Shown piece after piece: positions 1-12,501 of a DNA stretch of 64,000 bases. The notes under the pieces were generated by a model. It was not told where the DNA came from. It ran no database searches and saw nothing but the letters and a program-made list of their open reading frames with translations. The number at the start of each line of letters is the position of its first letter. Position 1 is the stretch's first letter. Origin of the DNA: Alternaria dauci. Lineage: Eukaryota > Ascomycota > Dothideomycetes > Pleosporales > Pleosporaceae. Location of the stretch: NCBI RefSeq assembly GCF_042100115.1, contig NC_091273.1, forward strand, positions 186,001 through 250,000, written 5' to 3'. The position numbers and the translations under genes were made by a program.

Positions 1-440
1 TTATTATATACTTCTCTAGGTTTTAATAGTAAGTAGTTAGCTAGTTATATTACTACTATCCTAATAGGCTTTTAGCTATAGTTCTTATAGAAATCTATAT
101 CTAACTATCTTATTTTACTTCTTATTTATTTTAAAGATATTAGTATTACTTCTAATCTTCTTTTTTTATAAAGTATTTATACTACTCCCTCCCTTATTTA
201 AGAAATTAAAGGTCCCTTCTTCTTTAAAATCTAGTTTCTAAAGAGTGTTTAGAATATAGAGTAGACTAAAGGATAAAGTAATTCTATATTTATTATAGGT
301 TTTTAACTTTAGAGATTAGTAATAGCTACTTAATAGATATTTATTCCTAAGCTATAGTTCTATCTTTCTTAATTCTAGTTCCTAAACTTCCTAGGGTAGT
401 TCTTAGAACTCTAGATTTATTTCTTTCTATTCTAAGTACG
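1..440. repeat. RIP-degraded AT-rich DNA
   Basis: This stretch has no gene. By eye the first 430 bases contain no CA and a single TG dinucleotide, while TA is everywhere, which is what RIP leaves behind. It is the sequence into which the adjacent LTR element inserted, and it ends with the left copy of the GTACG target duplication (436-440). Its original identity cannot be read. Confidence 0.8.
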
Positions 441-850
441 TGTAAAGGTTATCCTTAGATAACCTAAGAGTTAGTTCTTAGGAACGAGTAAGTGCGATAG
501 ACGGGGTTAGTGTAATAGCACGATTAGAAGATTAATGTAATATTACGAGGGGGTTATATAAGAATAAAGTAGAATCCTTAGATTAACTACTAGAGTCTTA
601 TACGAAGTTAAATATAATAAACTATAGGGGTTTATTACCTAAGCTATATACTTAATAAGCGTTATACTTATATACGAGCGTGTAGGTGCTTATAGATAAG
701 TATCTACTTATAGGCTAGCGTCTAACTACTTACTAATAAGTAGTTACATAACTATAGTATAGTACTATACTATAATCCTTTAACTATACTACTTAATCCT
801 TTAAAGTACTTACGCTTACCCCTAACTCCTCTTAGGCGTAGATTATAACA
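441..850 (-). repeat. Downstream (3') LTR of the gypsy element, 410 bp
   Basis: It begins TGTAAAGG and ends TATAACA on the plus strand, so it keeps the TG...CA ends in both orientations. It matches 6969-7429 and 12041-12501 along its length but lacks about 51 bases next to a repeated CTTATAGATAAGTA motif. This is probably a deletion between short direct repeats. Confidence 0.92.
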
Positions 851-3800
851 CTATCCTCCTCCTATAGGGATTTATCCTTAAATTATATAATTAATTTATA
901 GTTTCTATTAATAACTAAGGCTTACCCTACGTTATAAGTAAGGTAGTTGTTATATCCTCTTCCTCCTATTAACGTCGCTTACGCCTTAGTTCTAAAATTA
1001 TTTAAGCTAACTATCCTACTAAGACTCCTAGTAATTATTATTTCCTAGAAGGTAAGATTTATTACGTTATACCTAATTCTTATCTAAAGTGTACTAAGTG
1101 TACCTAGCTAGGGTATACGTGTATAAATATATCTTAGGAGTCCTTAGACCGTACTTATAATAAGTATTAAAAGAAAGTAGATAAAGATAAGAAATTATTA
1201 GTAATAGTAATTTCGCGTTTATTATAGAATAAGAAAATTCTAAAGTAGGTAGAAGAGCGGGCGCGTAAGAAGGCGCTATATCTTACTATAGATATAGAGG
1301 TAGCTAGTAAAACTAAGGTAGCGCAGGAAATAGATTATCCTATAGTATCTATTAGTATAGAACTCTTACCTACTATATAGGCTATAATAGGCTTAATTAA
1401 TACTTCTATTACTAGGTATAGTACTTCTAAAGGTGTAGTTAATAGTTCGTAAGGTTCGTGTCTAGTTCCTATATATTTTTACTACTTAGATAGCTTAACT
1501 ATTTAACTAAGTATTCTATATTATTATTACTATTATAGTATATAAGAATCTTCTTAACTTTAAAGATATTATCTTCTTCTATTTTAAAATAAAAGGTTTT
1601 CTAGAGTTATATTCTTAGGTCTACTAGTTCTAATATATTAATATAGAAATATAGGTAGATTTTTATATTAGCTAGAAGGTTAAGTATATAAGTAACTAGT
1701 CCCTTTTAGTCTAGAATTAAAAATAGTCTAACCTTAATATTATTAAGGCCCTTACTTAGTTACTTAGTATAGAGATTCTTTATAAGTAAATAAACTTTAT
1801 CCCCCTTCTTTAGCTAAGGTACTATTTTTTATTTCTTATTAATATATAAGATACTTTAGTGTTAAGCCTTCTTAAGTACTTACTTAAGTTACTTATATAC
1901 TATCTTTAGCTTATCGGCTATAGTAATAGCTACTTCTATCTTCTAACTAAGAAACGTTCGTATAAAGAGATTTATTTATCTTTTATAATTTATATAATAT
2001 AGAGTCTATCCTATAGACTTTAATAGCTTATTATTATATACTATTTATTCTATATGTAGTAATAATACCTATTTTTCTTAGTAATAATTAATATAAATCT
2101 ATTGGTAGGCTTTTATAGTGCGGTTCGTTCGTTCTATTTATCTATCTATCTATAGATAGTAAGCTATTAATAGCTTTTTCTTAGTTCTAATTATAGTAAG
2201 TAATATTATCTAAAAGTTTAATATAAAGAGCTTATCTTTATTACTAATAATTAACTTTAATATACTATAATATTAAATAATTCTATTATAGATAATATAT
2301 ACGAGCTATACTACTATATAGTCTTTTCTAAAAGTAATATACTCTACTTACTTAGTAAGTCTATCTACTACTATAAGAATTACGTTATAAGATACTTTAG
2401 TAATAGGGTCTCTTAAGACTAGTAGGCCTATAATAAAGTCTATAGAGATATCTAACTATAGTACGTTAGGTAGTTCTATTACTTATATTTCTCTATAGGG
2501 TGCGTAGGTACTATACTTATTCTTCTAATAGTTTACGCACTTTATAATAAAGGTAGTAATCTTATTCTTTATACTTAGAAACTTATAATTTTACTTAATA
2601 AGTTCTATTATTTATATAATACTAGGGTAACTATATATAGGGTTATTATAGTATTATCTAATAATTACTTCTTATAATTCTTTTAGTACTTTACTAGTAA
2701 TCTTTATAATTTAGTTTAGTATCTTAGTAGGTCTTAGTAATCTATCTTTATTAATCTTAAGTAATATAGAGTTAGTAATTAACTTAGTTCCTATAATATT
2801 ATATTAGTAGCTAAGAGTATCTACTCTACTATTATCTTTTCTTAGTATATATATAATCTTAAACTTATACTATCTTAGTTCTTTTAACTATCTTACCTAG
2901 TATTAGTTAAGTACTTTAGTTATTATAAAGTTAACTAAGTTCTTATAATCTATAAATATTATAAGTTCTAAATAGCTTTTAGCGTATACTCTCTAATACT
3001 TAAGGTATACTATAATAGTTAGTAGTTCTTTATTATAGATATTATAATTTTCTTTAGCTACTATAAACTTATAGGAGTAATAGGCGATAGGATACTATTT
3101 CCTATTAATATATATACTAGTGTATCCTCTTAGTATAAGGTTTAATATACCTATTTTAAAGCGTAGTTTATATCCTACTATAAATATATAAAAGTAGAGT
3201 AGTTTAATACTTACTTTCTTAAGTGTCTAGAAGGTACCTTTAGCTTCTTTACTCTACTTAAAAGGTATATCTTTCCTTATAAGTTTAGTTAAAGGGATAG
3301 TAATCTTAGAAAAGTCCTTAATAAACTATTAATTAAAGTTTAGAAATCCTAGGAAGGACTATATATCTTTAACTATCTTAGGTTATAGTTATTCCTTAAC
3401 TATCTTAATCTTATCTTTACTTATTTATACTCTATTAGCTCCTACTATATATCCTAAGAAGGTAACCTTATTCTTATAGAACTTATACTTCTCTAGTTTT
3501 AGTCTAAGATTAAACTTCTCTAAGTACCTTAGCACTATATAAATATATTTAATATAGTCTTTTATATTTTTAGAGTAGATAAGGATATTATCTAAGTATA
3601 TAATAATAAAAATATCTAGGTATACTCTTAATACGTTATTAATAAGTTCTTAAAATATTACTAAGGCGTTCGTAAGCCTAAATAGTATAATAGTATATTT
3701 ATAGTATTTATATCTTATATAGAATACTATCTTCTATTCTTTACCTTTCTTAATCCTAATAAGGTAGTATCTATCTTAAAAGTCTAGTACTATAAAGACC

Positions 3801-6800
3801 TTAGCTTAAGATAATTAATCCTAAAGTTTAGTAATATTTAGTAGTAGGTATTAATTCTTTACTATAATATTATTAAGCTTATAGTAGTCTATATATATCC
3901 TTAGTAGTCCCCTCTTCTTTAGTATAAAGAGTATAGGGAATCCTACTAGTAATATAGAAGGTCTTATATAGCCTTTCTTTAAGTCTTAGTCTAGCTTTTC
4001 TCTTAGTATCTTAAGTTCTACCTCTAATAGTTAATATATTAGCCTAAAGGGTAGAGTTTTCCTTTCTTCTAAGATAATCTTATAGTCCTAGGGTTAATAC
4101 TTTAGTAAGGCTTTACTATCTACTACTTCTATAAAGAGGTACTAAAATTCTTTATACTCTTATAAAATATCTAAAGTTATATATTTCTCTAAAACTCTAA
4201 CTTAGTAATCTAAGGGTACCTTACTAGTATTAGTTAAGTTAAACCCTCTTTTCTTAAGGCTATTCTTATATAAGGTTTACTTTCCTCTAGTAATATTATT
4301 AATCTTCCTCTTATCTACTATTATAGTTATTAGATACGTAGGCTAGCTTATAGTTACGTCTATTCTATAGTACTTAAATAAGAATATCTTTAACTTCTAG
4401 TTAATGCGTAGGTTATATTCTTATAACTAAGGAAGTCTTAATATAATATTATAAGTAGCTAATCTAAAGACGTCTAGGTTTATCTTCTCTTAGTAATCTT
4501 AGATACTAAGTGTTACTCTAGTAACCTTATATATAATCTTAGTTTTACCTAGTATAGGCTAACCGTTAGTAATATATAGTATATAGCTATTATCTTTCCT
4601 TAGTAACTTTAGTCTAGCTAAAGATACTACTTAAGTAAAAATATAGTTTACTTAGGATCCTAAATCTATTAATGCCTATCTCTAGTATCTATTAAGCTAT
4701 ATAATAAGCTTAAGGAGTATTAAGGAGTTTACGCTATTAATCTCCTTAGTAGTTCTAGGTATATTAGGCGCTTATCTAAAAAAGACTACTAGCTATATCT
4801 ATAGAACTACTTTATAATAATATATTATTTATATTTAATATTAAGGTACGTATACTATAAGGGCTAGTTATACTCTTATATATAGGGTCTATCCTTTATA
4901 GTTATCTACTATATTATATATATCTATAGGGTCTCTTATAGATTATTATATCTATAGAAGTATAAGCTATATCTTTTATCCTATAGGTAAATTATACATA
5001 TCCTTTAGATAGTTATACTATTAGAAAATATATATTAGTATTCCTATAAACTTACGTAGAAAGAATCCTAAACCTACCTTATCTAAGTAATAGATTATAT
5101 ATAAGTTATATAGATATACTATCTAACTTATTTTATTATATAAGGGGTTCCTTAGGTTAAGCTAGTAGTATATCTTAATATTATACTTCCTTTTAGCGTT
5201 ATTATACTTCTATTACTATTTTAGGTCTCTATCTTATTTCTAGAAGCTATAAGAGCTTTATTCCTATTCTATTATTAGTACTATATAGGGGCTACTATAT
5301 TATTTAACTTCTTTATAGAATAATTATTATTCTTTATTTAAGAGTTAAATAGTAGGTTCTTCTTATAATACTTTAGCTTCTACTTCCTATTAGATAAGAG
5401 CTTTAGGGTTAAAGCCTCTTATATTAGCTTCCTTATATAGGTTTATATACTAACTATACTTCTTAAACTAATTATAGAAGTTATTCTTAGTATAATTAAA
5501 GGTAACCTTAGTAAGGTATTAACCTTTTTACTTAAGTTATTATATCTAACCTTAGCTTTAGTTACCTTATTAATCTATTCTAATTTATTAAGTATAGGTA
5601 AGAACCTTACTATCTTAGCTAGAAGGTTTTCCTTATCTTACCTTACTTCTTATAAGAGATAGTAAAAGTCTTATTATATAGCTACTATAATATCTAGTAT
5701 TTTATAAGTATACTTAATAGGTAGCTTATTTAGGTATTAGAGTAGCTAGTTAATCTAAGACGCTAGAGTTTTTATCTATTCTTCTAGTATATATAGTATT
5801 ACTAGTTAGTTCCTTACCTAGAATATAGCTATATATTTATACTTAGTTTAGTTAGTATTAACTACCTCTATATCTTTATAGAGTTCTAAGTTAGAGTTAT
5901 TATCTAAAGAAGTATTTTCTAGTTTAGTAATTATTAGGTTATTAAGTCCTTTAATAAAGTCTTAGTTTTCTCCTTTAACCCTAATTATTATAAGTTAGGT
6001 AATTACGTTCTATTTTTCCTCTAAGTTATTACTAGGTACTATATAGTAAATAATATTAATTTATTAAGTTACTTTACCTTAGCTTTAGTAGTCTTATTTT
6101 ATATAACCTTCTTTACTATAGGTATAATAAGTAATCTTCTTCTTATTACCCTTATTATATAGAAACTTTAGCTTTCTAGGTCCTTTATTAATATTATCTA
6201 AGTATATAGGCTTAGGCCTATTAGTCTTATATTAACTTAGGATCTAAGGTATATAGCTTTATTAATATCCCTAGTTAGGGTATAAACGTTAAAATAGTTA
6301 ACGTAGTTAAACGTTTATATTAGGGTTTACGCGAATCCCTTACGTAAAGAGTCTTTCCTCTAGCTTAAGCTTATAAAGTTTATTATCTATTTAAATAGCC
6401 TTAGCTATAAGTTTATTAAGTGTATTAAGGCTAGATCTACTTCTTATAAGTTCTATACGTACTACTAGTTTAAGACCTTATTAGTATATCTATATTAAAG
6501 CGTTATTATCCTATTTAATAACTATCTAATCCTACTAGAATTTAGTCGTATAGTTAGTAGTAGATTTAGTTTATCGTAGTTTCTAAATTTATTATTCCGT
6601 AACTACTAATTCCTTAAAAGGTAAGAATACTTCTTATATCTTCTTCTTAAAGTTATCCTAATTATTAATAAAATTAGCATTATCTTAATCTTTAATATTA
6701 TTATTTATATAGCGTTAAAGGATAGGGTTAGCCTATTTCTTAGCGTCTCCTCTAAAGAAGGTAGAGGCCTAGATAACCTTATCTTTATTACCTATCTTAT

Positions 6801-6968
6801 CTCCTTTAATATAAAAGTAATAGTCTACTTAGAGGATCTAAGTTTTAAGCTTACTCTAGTCCCTATAATAGAGATTAGGCTTATTAGCGCGGCTTAAAGC
6901 TCCTCTATTAGTGTAGGATTTAGTAGGGGTATCTATTATAGTATTACTTATCTTAAGGGTATTTAAAG

Positions 6969-7429
6969 TGTAAAGGTCTTCCTTAGGTAACCTAAGAGTT
7001 AATTCTTAGGAATAAGTAAGTACAATAGATAGGGTTAGTGTAATAGCACGATTAGAAGATTAATATAATATTATAAGGGGGTTATATAAGAATAAAGTAG
7101 AATCCTTAGATTAACTACTAGAGTCTTATACGAAGTTAAATATAATAAACTATAGGGGTTTATTACCTAAGCTATATACTTAATAAGCGTTATACTTATA
7201 TATAAGTGTATAGGTGCTTATAGATAAGTAGTACTATATATACTCTATAATTAGCTAGTAAGTAGTGCTCGTAGACGAGTATCTACTTATAGGCTAGCGT
7301 CTAATTACTTACTAATAAGTAGTTACGTAACTATAGTGTAGTACTATACTATAATCCTTTAACTATACTACCTAATCTTATAAAGGTATTACACTTACCC
7401 CTATCTCCTCTTAGGCGTAGATTATAATA
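6969..7429 (-). repeat. Upstream (5') LTR of the gypsy element, 461 bp
   Basis: It starts TGTAAAGG and ends ATTATAATA, where the terminal CA has become TA, a RIP-type change. It carries the 51-base segment missing from the 441-850 copy. The right target duplication GTACG follows at 7430-7434. A primer-binding site should lie just inside at about 6950-6968 on the minus strand, but mutation has made it unreadable. Confidence 0.92.
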
Positions 7430-9134
7430 GTACGTTCTAGTAGAGTTCTCTAGATATCCTATCTTTTCTAAGTTATATCTAAGGTAATTAGATATAGTTC
7501 TCCCCTAGGTAGTTAAGTTCTACTAACTATATAGTTAGGTTTATCCTTTATTTAGGTTAAGCGCTTTTTAGCCTTAAATTATATTCTAGTATATATTTCT
7601 AGTTCCTTACACTATATAGTCTAGATTATTTCTTATATTCTAAGTATATTTTTAGACTTACCTATTTCTTATAATATACCTTACTATTACTTTAGTATTA
7701 TACTATCTCTTACTTTAAAAGTAGGTCTATTACCTTAGTTATAATAGGCCTTTAGATAGTAAATAGTAAAAGTTTTTTCTATAATAATAATACTAGCCTA
7801 TCTACTCCTTACTACTCTTATCTCTTCTTTCTACTCTTCTTTACTACTTTAAACTTACTTTATTCTCTATTCTCTAACTCTTTCTTTATATCCTTACTAT
7901 CTATATATACTTTATAATAATATCTACTCCTTTTTATAATAATACTCTACTTACTTAACCTACTACTACTTTAGGTTATAGTGTACTTAGTTTTTAGTTA
8001 TATATTAATTCCTACCTTATACTACTTTTCCTTTCCTTATCCTTAGTTCTAGCTACTAATATTATTATAACTAAGAGGGCTCTAGCGTTAAGCTCTAATA
8101 GTAAGTCTAATTCTTATCTATATTCCTCTATATATTATTCTACTTTACTTACTTAAGATCTATATAATACTCTATAAGGTTAGGAGGATAATAGCTATAA
8201 GATTACTAACTAGGATATTATAGATTTAGACTTTAATATAGATAACTAGTCTCCTCCCCTACTACTTAAGAATACTTTAGTAATAGGCTATAATATCCTA
8301 GATTCCCCCTCCTTTTACCTATCTTACTAATACTATATAAAGCCTTCCTTAATTATTACTAGCGCTATCTTAGGGTAAGAATAGGTAAGCGCTACTAATT
8401 AGGCTACTATTACTCAGCTCTTTAAGTAAGATAATAATAAGGATACCTATAATTCTACTCCTATACCTACTAACCTAGTAAATATTATTTAGACTACGCC
8501 TTCTACTATTATTAACGCTTACTACTTAAGATTTATCCCTAGTCCTACTAAGGATTAGGTTACTAATCTTTAGGTACCTCCTCTATTACGTTCCTTTATA
8601 TCTATTACTATAGAGTTTAGTAAGTTAAACCTTCCTTTCTAGGTTTACCTAAATATTATTCTAATATTCTAATACTATAGTTAAGAATAACTCTAATAAA
8701 GAGAATACTTTAGTATAGCTAGTAGGCCTCCTTAAGTACTTCTAGTTACTTTACCTTACTAGTTATTTTCTTAGTCCTATCCTTTACGCTACTTTTCTTC
8801 CTTCTCTTAATAATACTACTCCTTCTACTTACCTAATAGGCCTTTAGCTCTTTATTATAGATAGTATTACTATTAGTAAGTTCTTCTAGTTATCTAATAG
8901 TTAGAAGCGCTATATCTTTAAGCCCTACCTAGTAGCTCTAATCTACTAGTATCTAAAGACTATCTATATTTATACTAATACTTATAGCGCTAACTCTAAG
9001 TTTAGTAGTATTATAGAGATATATAGTAATTATAAGAAGGGGTTAACTACCTCTATTATTAATAACCTCTTATTTCTAAATGAGACTTATATAAACTACT
9101 ATACTCTAGGCGCTAAGGTATCTTATTCTATAAC
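7430..9134. repeat. RIP-degraded AT-rich DNA, identity unreadable
   Basis: No gene is present. TA-rich, CA- and TG-poor sequence continues from the LTR element. Parts of the plus strand near 8.6-9.1 kb still look like eroded coding sequence, but no domain can be recognised. The last bases (9124-9134, TATTCTATAAC) recur at 10484-10494 on the far side of the GC-rich island. This suggests that the AT-rich sequences on the two sides were once continuous. Confidence 0.7.
9124..9134. repeat. Left copy of an 11-bp direct repeat flanking the GC island
   Basis: TATTCTATAAC is found here and at 10484-10494, exactly where base composition switches. It could be a target-site duplication made when the island inserted, but there are no inverted repeats at the island ends to confirm a transposon. 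In AT-rich DNA an 11-base match is suggestive and not proof. Confidence 0.5.
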
Positions 9135-9339
9135 CTATTCAAATGATAAACGTGCTGGTAAAAGACGCAAGCACAACACTGTTGAAAGACACTGTGATAA
9201 ATCGCGGTAAAGGTGTGTTTCCCAAACACCTGTTTTCACTGTATGCAGCTGTATATATTCGACAATAGATGGGTTGAAGCCAAAGCCCTGAACTTCAGGC
9301 GGTTCTGGAAAGTCGCGGCGACGTTGGGGAGAAGAGGAG

Positions 9340-10017
9340 TTGAAGCAGAAGAGGAGTTTTTCGGTCGACAACCGTGGTTCGTGGCTCGCCTCCAGGCTCG
9401 CAACCATGGTACTCGAGGCTGCAGAAATATTTGAGCAACTGCTCTTCAAATTTCCATTTCTCAACTTCCACTTCAACACTCCATCCCGAAGCTTACCACC
9501 AAAGAGAAACACCTTCTTCAACACCATGCGCCTTGTGACGTGCGATCGCGTCATGGGCGTCGAGCGGCCATTCCTGGAGTTGCAGACGGCACTCAACGTC
9601 GACACCGACGCAGACGCAAAGCACTGGTACACCAAGGATCAAATCAGCTTGAACTACGATGATCTCAAGCCTCATGGTGTCTTGAGCCCCTTCCTGGACG
9701 CCTGCCTCTCCTCTCTGAACTTGTCGGATGATACCACTGAGGACCAATATGAAATTCTCTTCCACACGGATGGCCCGTTTGCCGTGACTCTTGTTCGCCT
9801 GGGCAGCGTCGCTTTGCTGGCCAGCACCGGGATAAACACAGAAGCGAGGTCATCTGTTGCTGTAGAGCAGAACGTTCGCATCGAGAAGCTGAGTGACATG
9901 ATAGCGGCTGGGGGCACGCTCACGATAGAGCAAGAGGCGTATGTCAAGATGGTCATGAGCGGGGACTACGATGGATGGCTGTGGTGGGTCCTCGGCCAGC
10001 TCATCCCCATCTTGTGA
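9340..10017 (+). CDS. Hypothetical protein in a GC-rich island
   Basis: This is an uninterrupted reading frame of up to 225 codons with ordinary codon use, in sharp contrast to the RIP-degraded DNA on both sides. The first ATG is at 9340. ATGs at 9406 (MVLEAAEIF) and 9520-9530 (MRLVTCDR) are equally plausible starts, and an upstream exon cannot be excluded. I recognise no family. The N-terminal third is aromatic and basic, the middle is acidic (NVDTDADAKHW, NLSDDTTEDQ) and the C-terminus is hydrophobic and Trp-rich (GWLWWVLGQLIPIL). There is no signal peptide. It has survived in a zone where everything else was mutated, so either it arrived after RIP or it is single copy. It may be a passenger gene of a mobile segment. 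Confidence 0.5.
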   Translation: MKQKRSFSVDNRGSWLASRLATMVLEAAEIFEQLLFKFPFLNFHFNTPSRSLPPKRNTFFNTMRLVTCDRVMGVERPFLELQTALNVDTDADAKHWYTKDQISLNYDDLKPHGVLSPFLDACLSSLNLSDDTTEDQYEILFHTDGPFAVTLVRLGSVALLASTGINTEARSSVAVEQNVRIEKLSDMIAAGGTLTIEQEAYVKMVMSGDYDGWLWWVLGQLIPIL

Positions 10018-10149
10018 TCGTATCGAGTAGGTACGGCTGACGATCGATTCGACAACGACGACGACGACGCGGGAGGCTTGGGATACGGCGCGATGGGACT
10101 CGGGTGCGCAGCGGCTGCGGAGGAGTTTAGGAGATAGGAATGTAGAGGC

Positions 10150-10250
10150 TTTGTAGCCGCTTAAAGGGAATTGTAATTGTAATCGTAATTGTAATTGTAA
10201 CTGTGACCGTGACTGTGATCGTGATAGCGGCGGTGCTTGCGCTCTTGAAA
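10150..10250. repeat. Hexanucleotide-like simple repeat
   Basis: Degenerate tandem copies of ATTGTA/ACCGTG-type hexamers (GTAATTGTAATCGTAATTG and related units) lie just 3' of the island ORF. No other function is apparent. Confidence 0.75.
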
Positions 10251-10338
10251 TGTGATTGCTGCGATGCGATGGAGCTTCTCAATCTCTGGGTAGTGTCAGC
10301 AGTGATTGTGATGGTGGGGACGTCGAGGCGGTGCAGGG

Positions 10339-10483
10339 CGTGATGTGGGGGATAGACGGAGAGGTGTTGTGGGCAAAAAGAGACTTCCGGACACGCTAGG
10401 ACAGTTCAGGCTTAGTTTCAAAATTTCTTGGCAACGCAATATGAGATGACACTGTAGGCCCCGTCCCTAAGGCCCAGAGGGGA
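10339..10483. repeat. Unmutated copy of a repeat end that is RIP-degraded at 15000-15140
   Basis: About 145 bases align with 15000-15140. Nearly all differences are C here to T there, or G here to A there, for example TTCCGGACACGC here against TTCTAAATATAC there. This copy therefore approximates the pre-RIP sequence of the element. It ends precisely at the right edge of the GC island, next to the 10484-10494 direct repeat. Confidence 0.85.
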
Positions 10484-12040
10484 TATTCTATAACTTATAA
10501 GTACCTAATTCCTTTTTAAATACCCTCTTCTTTTCTTCTTTATAATAATTACTAACTCTATATATACTAGGTTATTCTTATATATATAGTAATATATCTT
10601 CTATATCTACTTTCTCTATACCTACCCTATCTTATATATTACTTTTACTCCTCCTTTATACTATCTACTTTACTAATTTTACTACTAAGCCTCTAAACCC
10701 TCTTAAGTTATACTATAAGAGGAGTATAGCCTAGGTAACTTTAATAGCTAAAGATACTAATCCTAATAATAATAAGTTTAATTCTAAAAAGTATATTAGT
10801 TATCTTAACCTTAATATTAAGCTTATAAATAATTAGTAGAAGAACCCCTAAATAAAAGATCTTTAGTACTAGATTAATAAGCTAAATACTAGTAAGACTT
10901 CCTTATTATCTAAGTTACTAGTTAAGGCTAGCTATAAGATACTTTCTCCTTATAAGTATATTACCTCCTAAGCTCTAGTAATACTATTACTAATAAAGAA
11001 GTAGGCCCTATATAAGAAGTCTTCTATTCTAGTACCTAAGACTTCTTCTAAGAGTTATTTAGTTTAGCGCTTAACTTATAAGCTAACTATTAAGGCTTCT
11101 AAGAAGTTAGAGGTTCTTACTAATAGTAATATTTTTAATAATAATAATTCTAAGATTATTTATTATTATATTTCTAGTAAGAGTAAAGAGTCTAATAAGC
11201 CTTTACTATCTAAGAAGGCTAAGTGTAGTTAATCTACTATTACTAGTATTAGTCTTATTCTAGATAGTACTATAACTAATTATAATAAATATAAAATCTC
11301 CTCTTAATTCTCTTTTCTAAACTTTAAGGGGTATACTTAAACTTAGTTGAAGGGTTTCTTAGTAAGCTTCCTTTACTATCCTCTCCTCCTCCCTACTATT
11401 CTTCTATATAATAGTAATAGTTTAATAGTAATATTATTACTACTTTCTTACTTTAGTAGTAGTTAGTTTCTTAAACTTTAAGGACTAGTATTTAATAGTT
11501 ATTTTATAATTAGATAAGAACGCCTAATAGTTATTTAGGTTAAACCCTAACTTCTATTATAGTATAACTACTATTATATAGCTTAGTTTAGATTCTACCC
11601 TTATAAGATCTTTATATTCCTATTTATTAATATCTTAGATTTCCTAGGGTTAGCGTAAATAAGGACTATATCTCTTACTAGTAGCTAGTTTATTACTTAG
11701 TTCTAGAATATCCTAGCTATACTCTAGTTCCTTAGTTTTAAGATTATCTTTATTACTAGATAAGTTACTATCTACGTTAGCTTAATTATCTATAGTCTAT
11801 TCTTATTAGGTTTAGAGTTAAGAGTTAATTTCTTCTAAATTAATAATTATATATTAGTAAAAGATCTTTAGCTAATTACTAGGTATATAACTATAGAATT
11901 TAGTGCTATCTAATTCCTCTAGTTAGTACTATCCTTTTTTACTAGTACTCTTAATATAAAATAGACCTTTCTACTTAAGGAGGAACTTTATAAGCGTTAA
12001 TCTATTACTATTATAGAATAAGTCTTATAGTAGTACTAAG
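10484..12040. repeat. RIP-degraded AT-rich DNA
   Basis: There is no gene. The DNA resumes with the right copy of TATTCTATAAC and is again nearly devoid of CA and TG. Short stretches on the plus strand look like eroded coding sequence rich in Ser, Lys and Leu codons, but no family can be read. Confidence 0.7.
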
Positions 12041-12501
12041 TATAAAGGTTATCCTTAGATAACCTAAGAGTTAGTTCTTAGGGATAAGTAAGTACGATAG
12101 ATAGGGTTAGTGTAATAGCACGATTAGAAGATTAATATAATATTATAAGGGGGTTATATAAGAATAAAGTAGAATCCTTAGATTAACTACTAGAGTCTTA
12201 TACGAAGTTAAATATAATAAACTATAGGGGTTTATTACCTAAGCTATATACTTAATAAGTGTTATACTTATATACGAGCGTATAGGTGCTTATAGATAAG
12301 TAGTACTATATACGCTCTATAATTAGCTAGTAAGTAGTGCTTATAGATAAGTATCTACTTATAGGCTAGCGTCTAACTACTTACTAATAAGTAGTTACGT
12401 AACTATAGTGTAGTACTATACTATAATCCTTTAACTATACTACTTAATCCTTTAAAGTACTTACGCTTACCCCTAACTCCTCTTAGGTGTAGATTATAAT
12501 A
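12041..12501. repeat. Solo LTR of the same gypsy family
   Basis: It aligns end to end with 6969-7429 (461 bp, including the segment missing from 441-850). The initial TG has become TA and the final CA has become TA, as RIP would produce. No internal region or partner LTR follows in the same orientation, and the flanking pentamers (CTAAG, ATAAC) do not match. It is either a solo LTR whose duplication has mutated away or the edge of a rearranged copy. Confidence 0.85.

Larger units (their letters stand above)
441..7429 (-). mobile_element. RIP-inactivated Ty3/gypsy LTR retrotransposon, structurally complete
   Basis: Two direct LTRs (441-850 and 6969-7429) bracket about 6.1 kb, and GTACG occurs immediately outside both ends (436-440, 7430-7434), a 5-bp target duplication. 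The element reads on the minus strand. A purine run (complement of about 851-863) abuts the downstream LTR as a polypurine tract. Remnant domains in minus-strand order are an aspartic protease (ALIDLGS, near 4640-4670), reverse transcriptase (a LIRIKKGKE-like block near 3721-3810 and IYLDNILIYS near 3572-3620), the integrase zinc-binding domain (IKCVNYQKN, near 2520-2680) and the integrase core (SIDFIIGL and VVDRLTK, near 2330-2480). Integrase downstream of RT means Ty3/gypsy rather than copia. All frames are full of stops from C-to-T and G-to-A changes, so nothing can be expressed. A gag gene must lie around 5-6.9 kb but I could not read it. Confidence 0.93.

Noticed and set aside
12041..12501. 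A second full-length LTR element using this LTR with the one at 6969
   Set aside because: The space between them contains the GC island and unrelated sequence, no integrase or RT was found in the right place, and the outer duplications do not match.
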